Assembly: GCA_963667595.2 (NCBI GenBank)
Contig: CAXXWD010000001.1
Location: 620,001-684,000, forward strand
DNA: 64,000 nucleotides
Source of the DNA: JAHJQZ01 sp963667595
GTDB lineage: Bacteria > Pseudomonadota > Alphaproteobacteria > Rhizobiales > Devosiaceae
Direction: 5' to 3'
Shown: positions 25,386-34,502 of the stretch, piece by piece
Position numbering within the stretch: the stretch's first letter is position 1
Layout of the letters: the number at the start of each line of letters is the position of its first letter
Program-made: the position numbers and the translations under genes
The notes under the pieces: model-generated
Seen by the model: the letters and a program-made list of their open reading frames with translations, nothing else
What the model was told of the DNA's origin: nothing
Databases searched by the model: none

Positions 25386-26207
25386 TCATCCCTTGACCGC
25401 TCCCTGCATGAGTGCGGTCACGAACTGGCGCTGGAAGAACAGGAACAAAATGACGGTCGGCGCCAGGATCAGCAGCGCGCCGGCGCATAAAAGCGGCACG
25501 TCGGTGCCCCACTGGCCCTGGAAGGCGCCGAGCGCACCCGCCATGGTGCGATGGCTCGGATCACGGACCAGAACCACCGGCAAAAGGAACTGGTTCCAGG
25601 TCCACAGGAACAACAAAATGGTCAGTGACATGATGGGGGGGCGGGCCAGCGGCACCTGCACCTGCAGGAATTCCTGCCAGCGCGTGGCGCCGTCGAGCTG
25701 TGCCGCTTCGGTCAGGTCCTGGGGCACGTTGATAAAATGCGCCCGCATCCAATAGACCGAGAACGGCATGTAGAGCCCGATAAGCGGCAGGATGATGGCG
25801 AAGCGCGTATTGAGAAGGCCGAGCGCCCTGACTTCGTAGTAAAGCGGCGTAATGACCGCTTCGAAGGGCAGTGTCAATCCGGCGACGAACAGCAAATAGA
25901 GCCATTTAAAGCGGTTGGAAGTGAGCTTGGCGAGCCCATAGCCCGCCATGGCCGAGATCAAGACCGAGATCGGCACCACGCCGATGACGATCAGTGTCGA
26001 GGAGGTCAGAAGCTGGCCCATATTGGCCACTTCGAACGCCTTGACGAAATTGATCCATTGCGGGTCTTTCGGCCATTCGAGCCCGTTGGGATAGGTTCCG
26101 GACGGTGCGAGCGCCGCCGAGAACATGGATAGGAACGGCAGAAGCGTCACCACCATCAAAAGCACGATGAGCGCGCGCGCCAGAAGGGTTTTCGCGGTCG
26201 CGCTCAT
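25386..26207 (-). CDS. Sugar ABC transporter permease (CUT1, MalG-type)
   Basis: A 273-residue inner-membrane permease with six predicted helices. The cytoplasmic coupling motif is EAAQLDGATRWQEFLQVQVPLARPP (EAA loop, about residues 184-208). The start at 26207 overlaps the preceding permease stop by an ATGA. The gene is the third of an SBP-permease-permease operon and no ATPase gene accompanies it, so it probably relies on a shared UgpC/MsmK-type ATPase. Substrate is unknown; an oligosaccharide or glycoside is likely for this family. Confidence 0.9.
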   Translation of the reverse strand: MSATAKTLLARALIVLLMVVTLLPFLSMFSAALAPSGTYPNGLEWPKDPQWINFVKAFEVANMGQLLTSSTLIVIGVVPISVLISAMAGYGLAKLTSNRFKWLYLLFVAGLTLPFEAVITPLYYEVRALGLLNTRFAIILPLIGLYMPFSVYWMRAHFINVPQDLTEAAQLDGATRWQEFLQVQVPLARPPIMSLTILLFLWTWNQFLLPVVLVRDPSHRTMAGALGAFQGQWGTDVPLLCAGALLILAPTVILFLFFQRQFVTALMQGAVKG

Positions 26208-27142
26208 GATTTGCGCTCCCGGGTGAACCATTGCACCGGCGCGATCGAGATCAGCACCAGCACCATGAGCACGATGGCCAACGCCGAAGCGAGGCCGACC
26301 TGACGATGGGCGAAGGCGAGCCGGTAGATTTCGAGGCCCGGGACCATCGTGTTGATGCCCGGCCCGCCGCCAGTGGCAATATAGACGATGTCGAAGGCGG
26401 CCAGGGCCTGGATGATGGTGACCGTGACGCAGACACCGATTTCCTGCCTGAGCCCTGGCAGGGTGACGTAGCGGAATTCGGCCCAGGCGCCGGCGCCGTC
26501 GAGCCGCGCCGCTTCGTAAAGGCTCGGGTCGATCTTGGTGATGCCCGTGACCAGAAGCATGATGCACAGCCCGAGAAGAACCCAGGCGCCGATCATGCCG
26601 ACCGCCGGCAGGGCAAAGGTAAAATCGCCGAGCCAGCCCCGCGCCCAGGACGAAAGGCCGATGGCCCTGAGGAACTGGTTGACCAGACCGGACGAGGCAT
26701 ACATCCAGGACCAGGCGATGCCCGCGGCGACCAGCGGAATGACCTGCGGCAGAAACAGGATCGTGCGCGTCGCCGTGCCGAACGGCCCGCCCATATGCGA
26801 ACGGATGGCGGAGGCGACGGCAAGCCCGAGCCCGACCGGAATGATGGTGAAATACAAAACCAGAAGGAAGGCGTTGCCGATGATCTGCAACAGATCCGGG
26901 TCGGTCAGGACCATGACGTAATTGGCAAGCCCGTTGAAACGCGCTTTGCCGATGCCGTCCCACCTGAGAAACGAATAATACAAAGACATCAGCAAGGGCA
27001 CGAGCACGAAGCCCGCATAGGCGATCAAGGCCGGGGTCAAAAACACCCAGGCGACAAAACGGGACTTGCGGCTCCCCGTGTGTTCGGGGAGTCGCATGCC
27101 CTTAGGTTTCCGGTCCGAGTGGATCGCGTCTTTTTTCGTCAT
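26204..27142 (-). CDS. Sugar ABC transporter permease (CUT1, MalF-type)
   Basis: A 312-residue permease with six helices and a basic cytoplasmic N-terminus (KKDAIHSDRKPKGMRLPEH). The EAA loop is YEAARLDGAGAWAEFRYVTLP. It overlaps the downstream MalG-type gene by 4 bases and lies 33 bases after the binding-protein gene. It would pair with that permease to form the heterodimeric channel for the binding protein at 27176-28477. Confidence 0.9.
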   Translation of the reverse strand: MTKKDAIHSDRKPKGMRLPEHTGSRKSRFVAWVFLTPALIAYAGFVLVPLLMSLYYSFLRWDGIGKARFNGLANYVMVLTDPDLLQIIGNAFLLVLYFTIIPVGLGLAVASAIRSHMGGPFGTATRTILFLPQVIPLVAAGIAWSWMYASSGLVNQFLRAIGLSSWARGWLGDFTFALPAVGMIGAWVLLGLCIMLLVTGITKIDPSLYEAARLDGAGAWAEFRYVTLPGLRQEIGVCVTVTIIQALAAFDIVYIATGGGPGINTMVPGLEIYRLAFAHRQVGLASALAIVLMVLVLISIAPVQWFTRERKS

Positions 27143-27175
27143 TGCTCGAACCAGATGTTTGGAACTCGGAGCGGA

Positions 27176-28477
27176 TTAGCGCGAGAGCTCGATTTCATAT
27201 TCCTTCTGAACCGCCTTTAGCAGACCTTCGGCGTCCTGCTGACCACCGATCATTTTTTGCAGTTCGGGCGTCCACCCGGCAGCAAAGATGGCACCGGTCG
27301 CGTTGGCGATGAAGTCCATGGCACCATTGTCCTTGGCCAGGGTCTGGCCGGCGGCGAGCGAAGCCTCGGTCACCGAACCGGGTTCGACCGCCGGGATGGG
27401 CAGATCGGCCGGACCGCCGGGATTGGACCCGCCGACCGCCACGTTGATTTCGCGCGCTTCCGGATTGGTCGCGACCCAGTCGAGGAAGAAGGCGGCGCAA
27501 TCGGCGTTCTTGGCCTTGGCGCCGATGCCGAAGGTCAACGGAGCCGACATGGACGCATGGCGCCCGCCTTCCTCGACCGGCGGCATGATGAAGAAGCCGA
27601 ACTTGCCCGGCGCGGTCGAATCGAAATTGCCCGATTCCCAGTCGCCGTTGAAGCTGAACAGACCCTCGCCGCCAATGAAGCGGCTCATCATCTGGAAATA
27701 CTCGATGGCATTGGCATCGGTCGGGAAATAGCCGGCCTTGATCCAGTTCTCGAGATGCTTGGCCGCCTTGAGATTGTCGGCCGTATCGACGGTCGCGCCG
27801 TCCTTCTGGAAGATCCAGTCATTGAGCGGCTCGGGAGCGCCGTAGGAACCCATGAGGTTCTGCAGCGGGAAGGCGAGACCGCCAGTCGATTTGTTCCACT
27901 GCATGATCGGCTGGATGCCGGCCGCCTTGGCCTTTTCCATCAGGGAATCGAGTTCGGCAAGTGTCTGGGGCGGCTCGGTCATGCCGAGCTGGGCGGCCAG
28001 TTCCTTGTTGTAGAAAACGCCGGTCATCGAATAGTTGAGACCCATGGCGAACAGCGAACCGGCGCCGCGCGGACGCCCACCCTCCTCGATGCGCAGCTGC
28101 ACGAGCTGCGAGGCGGGGAACTTGTCCCAGCCGAAGGCATCGAAATAAGGATCAAGATTGAGCAGAAGGTCGTTGGCGACCAGATCGCTCATCGTGGGCA
28201 ACCGGATGAGATCCGGCGCGTCGTCTTCGGACAGAATACGGGGCGAATTCTCCAGAAGGTTCGCAAACTGATCCTCCTTGATGTCGAAGGTGACATTCGG
28301 GAACTGCCTGGTGAACTCTTCCGCCAGTTTGGTCGGCAGGGGGAAACCGGTCTCGAAATAGGAATTGAGCACCACAGGATCTGTGCCGCAGCTCGGGCCG
28401 GCCAAGGCCGTGCCGGAAAGTAGCGCCGCCGTCGTCGCCAGGGCAATTCCAAGGGAAATGCGAGAATGAGCTCTCAC
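27176..28477 (-). CDS. Periplasmic sugar-binding protein of a CUT1 ABC transporter
   Basis: 433 residues; a Sec signal peptide (about residues 1-27, ending GTALAGPS) then a family 1 extracellular solute-binding fold: VTFDIKEDQFANLLENSPRIL, APDLIRLPTMSDL, a FSFNGDWESGNF hinge and a C-terminal aromatic pocket region. The start is taken as GTG at 28477, since GGAGGAGG lies at the right distance; an ATG at 28492 sits inside that ribosome site's 5' side. A palindromic operator at 28524-28535 matches one in front of the neighbouring LacI-controlled gene. The ligand cannot be read from sequence. Confidence 0.88.
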   Translation of the reverse strand: MRAHSRISLGIALATTAALLSGTALAGPSCGTDPVVLNSYFETGFPLPTKLAEEFTRQFPNVTFDIKEDQFANLLENSPRILSEDDAPDLIRLPTMSDLVANDLLLNLDPYFDAFGWDKFPASQLVQLRIEEGGRPRGAGSLFAMGLNYSMTGVFYNKELAAQLGMTEPPQTLAELDSLMEKAKAAGIQPIMQWNKSTGGLAFPLQNLMGSYGAPEPLNDWIFQKDGATVDTADNLKAAKHLENWIKAGYFPTDANAIEYFQMMSRFIGGEGLFSFNGDWESGNFDSTAPGKFGFFIMPPVEEGGRHASMSAPLTFGIGAKAKNADCAAFFLDWVATNPEAREINVAVGGSNPGGPADLPIPAVEPGSVTEASLAAGQTLAKDNGAMDFIANATGAIFAAGWTPELQKMIGGQQDAEGLLKAVQKEYEIELSR

Positions 28478-28523
28478 GTCAACCTCCTCCATGATCGTTG
28501 AGCAATGGGTGTTTCCATTTTGC

Positions 28524-28535
28524 TAAATGGATTTA
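28524..28535. promoter_or_regulatory. LacI-type operator upstream of the sugar-binding protein gene
   Basis: TAAATGGATTTA: 5-base arms around a GG centre, embedded in TGCTAAATGGATTTACCA. The identical 12-mer recurs at 29833-29844 in the promoter region of the hydrolase gene, next to the LacI-family gene. It sits 47 bases upstream of the start codon. Confidence 0.65.
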
Positions 28536-28587
28536 CCACACGGATATGACGCGCTGTCAATATGCCTTTGCACTTTCGTGAGCAGTC

Positions 28588-29748
28588 TTAATCGAGAAGC
28601 GCGCGCAAAGCGTCAAGAATTCGGGTGGCCCGCATATCCTCGGTGGCCATCATCCAGTTGGTGACAAAGCCGAATCCGATCCGGTGGACCGGATCGGCGA
28701 AACCCACCTGTCCGCCGGCGCCATCATGCCCGAAAGAGCTGCCGCTCAGATAGCGCCGTGCGGGAGAATCGAGCTGGAACCCCATGCCCCAGCGCGAATA
28801 GGGAGGATCGGCGGCAAAAACCGGCGCCCCTTCGCTCTGGGGAACCGTAGCCTGCGCGATCGTCATGTCGTCGAGCAGGCGCACGCCGCGGGTTTCGGCG
28901 ACCGTGGCCGACCAGACCGCGGCGAGCCCCCGGGCGCTGGCAATGCCGCCAGCGCCTGGAATTTCGGCGGCCTGGATTTCCGGATCGTTGAAACCGCCAT
29001 CCGGCGTGATCAGGGCGGCGGGCAGCGCATGTCCGAGCGTCATGGCGCGATAGGGCCAGTTCGGCCCGGGCTTTTCGGCCTCGTCCTGCCAAAGCGTAAC
29101 GATCGATTCGGCCGCCTGGACATGAGCTGGCCTGACGGCGAACAGGTCGGGCCGACCGACGCCGAGATCGGCGCCTAAGGGGTCGGCGAGCCGTTCCGCC
29201 ATGAGCGTGCCGACTGATTTCCCGGTCACGCGGCGAACGATCTCGCCATTGAGCCAGCCATGGGTCAGGGCGTGATAGGCATAGCCGGTCCCCGGCGCCC
29301 AGAGCGGCTCCTGGGCAGCCAGCAGTGCCGTCATGCGCTGCCAGTCGAGAATGTCTTCGCGCCCGAGATCGGCGCGCGGGGCGGAAAGGCCGGCCCGATG
29401 CGACAGGGCCTGGGCCACCGTGATGTCGCCCTTGCCGGCGGCGGCGAATTCGGGCCAGTAGTGGGCAACCGGCGCCTGATAATCGAGCCTTTTTTCTCCG
29501 ACCAATTGAGCGGCGAGGATCGAGACGAGACCCTTGGTACACGAAAAGATCACGCTCGGCGTATCCGCCTGCCACGGGCGGTCGTCGCGTTCGTCGGCGA
29601 CGCCGCCCCACAGATCGACGATGGGCTCACCATCCCTGATAATGTGAAGGCCCGCGCCCATGGTCAGAAGGCCGTCGAAACTGGCGCCGAAAGCCTCTGC
29701 GACGGGTTCGAAACCGGGCGCAACCGTGCCGGAGATGGTTGTCTTCAT
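28588..29748 (-). CDS. Serine beta-lactamase-like hydrolase/esterase (EstB-type)
   Basis: 386 residues of the class C beta-lactamase/esterase superfamily. The catalytic Ser-x-x-Lys is IFSCTKGLVSI (about residue 73), followed by a YxH in GYAYHALTHGWLNG in place of YxN, as in EstB esterases, and a HDGAGGQVGFADP near the third motif. There is no signal peptide, so it acts in the cytoplasm. The start at 29748 fits the family (MKTTISGTVAPGFEPV), but AAGGAGG stands 3 bases before an in-frame ATG at 29820, which would add 24 residues. It carries a LacI-type operator upstream, shared with the ABC transporter gene. Substrate unknown; probably an ester of the imported sugar. Confidence 0.85.
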   Translation of the reverse strand: MKTTISGTVAPGFEPVAEAFGASFDGLLTMGAGLHIIRDGEPIVDLWGGVADERDDRPWQADTPSVIFSCTKGLVSILAAQLVGEKRLDYQAPVAHYWPEFAAAGKGDITVAQALSHRAGLSAPRADLGREDILDWQRMTALLAAQEPLWAPGTGYAYHALTHGWLNGEIVRRVTGKSVGTLMAERLADPLGADLGVGRPDLFAVRPAHVQAAESIVTLWQDEAEKPGPNWPYRAMTLGHALPAALITPDGGFNDPEIQAAEIPGAGGIASARGLAAVWSATVAETRGVRLLDDMTIAQATVPQSEGAPVFAADPPYSRWGMGFQLDSPARRYLSGSSFGHDGAGGQVGFADPVHRIGFGFVTNWMMATEDMRATRILDALRALLD

Positions 29749-29832
29749 TTTTTCGTCACGGCTGTGCAAACCGGTGGCGGGAAGTATCGAACAACAGACC
29801 CGACAGGGCACGAACCGCATTTTCCTCCTTGA

Positions 29833-29844
29833 TAAATGGATTTA
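29833..29844. promoter_or_regulatory. LacI-type operator upstream of the EstB-like gene
   Basis: A second exact copy of TAAATGGATTTA, 13 bases upstream of the strong ribosome site and ATG at 29820 and between the divergent hydrolase and LacI genes. The copy at 28524 precedes the binding-protein gene, so one regulator likely controls both. Confidence 0.65.
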
Positions 29845-29950
29845 GCAGATGCGCCATTCGCTTTGGGTTGTCAAGCGACCGCCTTGTGGTTATCCCTCGT
29901 TCCAAATGTGACAGCCGGCTTGCCGGCAGTGGCCGGGAGGCAAAGACAAG

Positions 29951-30985
29951 GTGGGCAAGAAGCGCGTAACGTTGGCGGACGTGGCCAGACTGGCCGGTCT
30001 GTCGACGACGTCCGCATCGATGATCCTGACCGGACGGCCGGATACGCGCCTGTCGGCCGAAGCCCATTCGCGGGTTCATGCCGCCGCCGCCGAACTCGGT
30101 TACCGGCCCAACCTTGCGGCACGTGCCCTCAGGACCGACAAGACGCGCACCATCGCCTTCATTTCGGATCACGTGGCGACGACCCGTTTCGCCAGCGGCC
30201 TCATCCGCGGCGCGCTGACGGCGGCGGAAAATGCCAAACACGTGGTGCTTCTGCTGGAAACCGGGGGCGATCCGGCCCGCGAAACCCAGGCCATCCAGGC
30301 CGTGCTCGACCGCCAGGTCGACGGCATCATCTTCGCCTCCATGCGTTCGCGCGAGGTGTTCGTGCCGGACATCCCGATTTCCGTGCCGGTCGTCATGCTC
30401 AACGGCACCAGCGGCCGTTTTCCCAAAGCCGTCATTCAGGACGAATTCGCGGGCGGCCAGACGGCCGTGCGCCTTCTGGCCGAGAGCGGCGTCACCAGCG
30501 GCATCGTCCTTCTCGGACACAATCCGGATGAAGAGCTGGGGCTGTTTCGCTCCGCGACGATCACACGCCGCCTCGACGGCATTCGCGACGAAATGGCACA
30601 AAGGGGGCTCTGCTTCGACCGACAGATCAGCTGCTGGGAATGGGAGCCCAAACACGGCTACGACCTCGTGGCGAAACTCCTTACGACCGATCGCCCCAAG
30701 GGGCTGATCTGTCTCAACGACCGGCTGGCCTTCGGCGCCTATCAGGCCCTTGCCGAAGCCGCGATCAGGATTGCGGACGATGTCGGAATCGTTTCGTTCG
30801 ACAATGACGAACTGGCCGCCTACCTGAAACCCGGACTGACGACCATCCAGTTGCCGCACGAGGCGATGGGCGCCAGAGCCGTCGAGCTTCTTCTCGATCC
30901 GGACGCCCAGCCGGAAACCGTCTATGTCCCGATGCCGGCGATGATTCGCGGATCGCTCAGCGGGCTAGAGCAGATCACGTTTTAG
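29951..30985 (+). CDS. LacI-family transcriptional regulator
   Basis: 344 residues. The N-terminal helix-turn-helix reads KRVTLADVARLAGLSTTSAS with MILTGRPDTRLSAEAHSRV and the hinge PNLAARALRTDKT; the rest is a periplasmic-binding-like sugar sensor domain. The start is a GTG at 29951 (GTG GGC AAG AAG). It is divergent from the EstB-like hydrolase and ABC operon, and identical operator palindromes stand before both of those, so it probably represses them until a sugar ligand binds. Its last codons and stop (LEQITF) lie inside a mosaic repeat, so the native C-terminus may have been altered by the repeat's insertion. Confidence 0.9.
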   Translation: MGKKRVTLADVARLAGLSTTSASMILTGRPDTRLSAEAHSRVHAAAAELGYRPNLAARALRTDKTRTIAFISDHVATTRFASGLIRGALTAAENAKHVVLLLETGGDPARETQAIQAVLDRQVDGIIFASMRSREVFVPDIPISVPVVMLNGTSGRFPKAVIQDEFAGGQTAVRLLAESGVTSGIVLLGHNPDEELGLFRSATITRRLDGIRDEMAQRGLCFDRQISCWEWEPKHGYDLVAKLLTTDRPKGLICLNDRLAFGAYQALAEAAIRIADDVGIVSFDNDELAAYLKPGLTTIQLPHEAMGARAVELLLDPDAQPETVYVPMPAMIRGSLSGLEQITF

Positions 30986-31116
30986 TTGAATCGGGTGATC
31001 TGCTCTATCTTCTTGATATGACGTGTTCATCGGGAAAACAGTCCACTGGACTGTTTTCTGATCCTCTTCACTCGAACCGGCGAACCGGTACCCACTTCGC
31101 CTGAAAACACTCTAGA
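30965..31116 (-). repeat. Mosaic palindromic repeat, copy D (inverted, with extra hairpin)
   Basis: In reverse orientation it reads CTAGAGTGTTTTCAGGCGAA, then ACCGGTTCGCCGGTTCG, and ends with the AGAGCAGATCAC.../GTGATCTGCTCTAG hairpin, matching copy B at 52049. Between the modules lies an additional palindrome GAAAACAGTCCAGTGGACTG. Its outer arm covers the last codons and stop of the LacI gene. Confidence 0.75.
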
Positions 31117-31156
31117 AGCCTGACGCCTCTTCTCCCGGCCCGCTGGTTTCATACCA

Positions 31157-31312
31157 CCGGCATCAAGTGCCGGGATCCACTCGCGTCGGCAACGTATCAA
31201 AGCACATTTTGATCAACCTATTGATATATAATCAATTTATCGTCCGGTGAACAAAATTCCCAGCTCGGATACAAGGTACCCCGAGAATGGGTCCCGGCAT
31301 CAAGTGCCGGGA
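31157..31312 (+). repeat. Two REP-like palindromes
   Basis: CCGGCATCAAGTGCCGGGA occurs at 31157-31175 and again at 31294-31312 in the same orientation. Such GGCATCAAGTGCC palindromes are common short extragenic repeats in Rhizobiales. The whole 30986-31481 gap holds only repeats and no gene. Confidence 0.75.
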
Positions 31313-31481
31313 CGACCACAAAAGGAGCGAGACGTTTTTCTTCAAATACATCACGACAGAAAACATCAAACGCGTTTGGGACAAGGGCCGTTGATGTCGG
31401 AGCGTTGTTTCGAAGGCAAAATGAACCCACAAAGACCGCCTGAGACGGAATGACATCGACAATACGAAGGCGATGTCGGTT

Positions 31482-33380
31482 TCAGGTTTCGTCGATCCAG
31501 ACTTTCATGGCGTTCTGCCCACGATTGGCCCAGAGATAATAGGGGATGGCGGTAAGCCCGACCGGCGTTTCGACCGGCGGTTGGGCGCGATAGAGTACGT
31601 GCTGCCAGTCCGACGTCTTAACGCAAACGCCCTTGGCGGCAACGGTCACGATCCCGTCGAACAGATCGGGGCTTTTTTTCGCCTCCAGCGCAGTTTCGCG
31701 CGGCAATTTGACGAAATCCAGAGGGATGTCGGCGTTGTCGGCCTGTTCGAGACAATAGAGCAGCGGTCCGCGCATCAGCGCCACCTTGCCGTAATCGGCG
31801 GCAACCAGCGGATGGGCATAGATGCGTTCGATCGGCATGGGCAGGTGCAGGTTCACCCGGTCGCCTTTGGTCCAGACGCGGCGGATGTCGAGATAGCCGT
31901 TGGTGGTTCCGGCGGCAACGTCGATCCTTGCGCCATTGACCTCTGCGCTGGCGTTTTCGGCCCAGGAGGGAATCCGGAGCTTCAGGCTGAATTCGGTCTC
32001 GCGCTCCGGTTCGAGGGTAACGGAAATCTCTCCGGACCAGGGATAATCGCTCACCTCCCGGACGCCGACCGAAATCCCCGCCACCTCGAGCCGCGTTTGC
32101 GTGCCACCGTAAAGATGAACGATCAGAGCGTCGTCCGAGGTGGCGTAGAAATAGCCGGAGACCGAGGCGATGAGGCGCGCCACATTCATGGTGCAGCACG
32201 GACACGGATGCCAGTCCCAACGCTGGTGCGAGCCGTCGCTTTGAAGCGGATTATCATAGAAATAGTGCTCGCCGTCGCGACTGAGGCCCGCCATGCAATT
32301 GTTGTACAAGGCGCGTTCGAGCACGTCGGCATACTGGCCTTCGAGATCGATGTTGAGCATGCGCTGAGCCCAGAAGACCATGGCCACCGACGCACAGGTT
32401 TCGGCATAGGCGGTGGGATTGGGCAGGTCGTAGTCTTTGGTGAAACCTTCATTGCTGGCCGAGGGACCGAAGCCGCCGGTCACGTACATCCGGGTTTCGA
32501 CCACGTCCTTCCACAAAACCTCACAGGCGTTTTTGAGACCCGCATCGTCGAGTTCGGCGGCAAGATCCGCCATGGCCGAATACATGTAGAAGGCTCTCAC
32601 GGCGTGCCCGACGACCTTGTCCTGCTCGCGGACCGGCTTGTGGGACTGGTTGTATTCCTGCGTACCCTGAACGAAGTGTTCGTCGCCGCGCGCCTTGGCT
32701 TCCTCAACGAAATAAAGCGGCTGGCGGCCGCGTTCGTTGATGAAATAGGTCGCGAGGTCCAGCCGGCTTTTGTCGCCGGTCAGGTGATAGAGCTTGATAA
32801 GCGCCAGTTCGAGTTCCTGATGGCCGGGATAGCCGCGCTTCTGGCCGGGACCGGTGCCGAAGGTTTGGGCGATATGGTCCATGAAGCGTTCCATGACGTT
32901 GAGGAACTTTCGCCGGCCGGTCGCCTGGAAATAGGCGACGGCCCCTTCGAGCAGATGGCCGGCATTGTACATCTCGTGATTGTCGCGAAGATTGGTCCAG
33001 CGGTTTTCCGGTTCGCGTTCGAGATACCAGCAGTTGAGGTAGCCGTCGGGCGCCTGCGCCTTTTCGAGATCGTCGACGATGGCGTCAATCTTTTCCTCGA
33101 TTTCGGCGTCGCGACGATGATGCAGCGCATAGCTCGCCGCCTCGATCCACTTGCCGATATCGGAATCCCAGAAGACCTGGGTGGTGAACCCGGTTTCGCC
33201 GCGCGGAATGGTCAGGTCGGGCACCGGCTTCGGCAGCTTGAGCGCTTCGAGCATGGTGTGAGATTCAAGCTGGGCATACTGGCTCGGCACCGTTCGGGAA
33301 AGAACCGTATCAAGCCGCTCCCGCCAGAACGAACCGGTCAGGTCGACCTTGGTGAAATCGGCGGGTGTGTATTTACGCAT
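31482..33380 (-). CDS. Glycoside hydrolase family 127 (beta-L-arabinofuranosidase-like)
   Basis: 632 residues of the GH127 (former DUF1680) family, cytoplasmic because no signal peptide is seen. An (alpha/alpha) barrel is followed by a C-terminal beta domain (SLKLRIPSWAENASAEVNG, DYGKVALMRGPLLYCLE). The cysteine-thiolate centre is visible as HPCPCCTMNVARLI, with the acid/base Glu in TAYAETCASVAMVFW; in the archetype HypBA1 cysteines of this motif bind zinc and serve as nucleophile. It is the last gene of an SBP-permease-permease-lacI operon, overlapping the lacI stop by 8 bases, with GGAAGGA before its ATG. It likely releases L-arabinose from imported arabino-oligosaccharides. Confidence 0.92.
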   Translation of the reverse strand: MRKYTPADFTKVDLTGSFWRERLDTVLSRTVPSQYAQLESHTMLEALKLPKPVPDLTIPRGETGFTTQVFWDSDIGKWIEAASYALHHRRDAEIEEKIDAIVDDLEKAQAPDGYLNCWYLEREPENRWTNLRDNHEMYNAGHLLEGAVAYFQATGRRKFLNVMERFMDHIAQTFGTGPGQKRGYPGHQELELALIKLYHLTGDKSRLDLATYFINERGRQPLYFVEEAKARGDEHFVQGTQEYNQSHKPVREQDKVVGHAVRAFYMYSAMADLAAELDDAGLKNACEVLWKDVVETRMYVTGGFGPSASNEGFTKDYDLPNPTAYAETCASVAMVFWAQRMLNIDLEGQYADVLERALYNNCMAGLSRDGEHYFYDNPLQSDGSHQRWDWHPCPCCTMNVARLIASVSGYFYATSDDALIVHLYGGTQTRLEVAGISVGVREVSDYPWSGEISVTLEPERETEFSLKLRIPSWAENASAEVNGARIDVAAGTTNGYLDIRRVWTKGDRVNLHLPMPIERIYAHPLVAADYGKVALMRGPLLYCLEQADNADIPLDFVKLPRETALEAKKSPDLFDGIVTVAAKGVCVKTSDWQHVLYRAQPPVETPVGLTAIPYYLWANRGQNAMKVWIDET

Positions 33381-34491
33381 GGTCTTGTCCTTCCGGGTAT
33401 TCCGTTATCCGGCGCGGCTTCACCGCCGCGCGGGATGAGTCCCTGACCACGAGCGTGCAGGGCAGTCGGGTTACGCCGCCATAGGTTTCGCCGTCGATCA
33501 TCGTCATCAGATGGCGTCCGGCCTCTCGGCCGAGTTCGTAAAGGTTCATGTCGACGCTCGACAGCGGCGGACGGGTGGCGCTGGTCAACACCTCCCAGTT
33601 ATCGAATCCGACGATGGCGACATCGTCCGGCACGCCAAAGCCGCGTTCGTGAAGCGCATCGAGCGCGCCGCGGGCGATCTGGTCATTGCCGCAGAACAGG
33701 GCGTCGGGTGCGTTCGCCCTGTCGGCGAAAAGGATATCGACGGCCTCCCGGCCCCAGGCTTCGGACCAGGTACCGGTCAGACACAGGCGCGCGTCATACT
33801 CGATACCCGCCATGGCCAGCGCCTTGGTGTAGCCCTGGCGCCTCAGACGCACGGCCTCGAACCGCTCCGGCCCGGTGATATGAGCAACGCGCTGCCGCCC
33901 CTGCGAAATCAGGTGCTCCGTGGCCAGACGCGCCCCGCCCTCGTCGTCGGGCAGAAGGCAGACCGAATTGGGCGCATCGCTTTGCGAGAACACATAGACG
34001 ATCGGCAGGGCAATCCCGCCGAGATCGATCCCGGCGCGTCTGTCGGCCCGGCGCGATGTAACGATCAACCCGTCGACGCGTTTGGCCAGCAATTGTTCGA
34101 CATGCTGGCGTTCGCGTTCCGGATCGTCGGTGGCGTTGCACATGAACACCGCGATGCGCTTCTCGGCGAGGCATGCCTCGAGCCCTTCCATGATCGGCAT
34201 GGTAAACCGGCCGAAACTGTCGTTCGAAATCAGTCCGACGGTCGAACTCGACCCGCGATGAAGGGACTGCGCCAGTTCGTTGGGCCTGAAACCCAGTTCG
34301 TTGGCGGCATCGATGACCCGCTTGCGCGTCTCCGGTTTCAGGCTGCCCGAACGGTTGAGCGCCTTGGACACGGTTCCGATGGACACACCGGCAAGCCTGG
34401 CCACGTCTCTGACGGTCGGTCCGAGACGACCGGCGCGATGGGTCTCCGTCTGGTCACCTTTGCCATGTGGCCTGTCATTGTCGCGCGTCAT
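33373..34491 (-). CDS. LacI-family transcriptional regulator
   Basis: 372 residues. The helix-turn-helix VRDVARLAGVSIGTVSKALN is at about 28-47 with SGSLKPETRKRVIDAANELG and the FRPNELAQSLHRG hinge; a substrate-binding core follows. The start ATG at 34491 is 11 bases after the permease stop, and the gene overlaps the GH127 gene by 8 bases, so it is within the transport operon. Two perfect GGAAAAGCTTTTCC palindromes sit upstream of the operon's first gene and are its natural targets, giving an autoregulated sugar operon. The N-terminal 25 residues before the helix-turn-helix are polar and unusually long. Confidence 0.92.
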   Translation of the reverse strand: MTRDNDRPHGKGDQTETHRAGRLGPTVRDVARLAGVSIGTVSKALNRSGSLKPETRKRVIDAANELGFRPNELAQSLHRGSSSTVGLISNDSFGRFTMPIMEGLEACLAEKRIAVFMCNATDDPERERQHVEQLLAKRVDGLIVTSRRADRRAGIDLGGIALPIVYVFSQSDAPNSVCLLPDDEGGARLATEHLISQGRQRVAHITGPERFEAVRLRRQGYTKALAMAGIEYDARLCLTGTWSEAWGREAVDILFADRANAPDALFCGNDQIARGALDALHERGFGVPDDVAIVGFDNWEVLTSATRPPLSSVDMNLYELGREAGRHLMTMIDGETYGGVTRLPCTLVVRDSSRAAVKPRRITEYPEGQDHA

Positions 34492-34502
34492 GACCGCCTC
34501 GC

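Noticed and set aside
31247..31453. Short frames on both strands around 31.2-31.5 kb
   Set aside because: They read through REP-like palindromes and lack family features.
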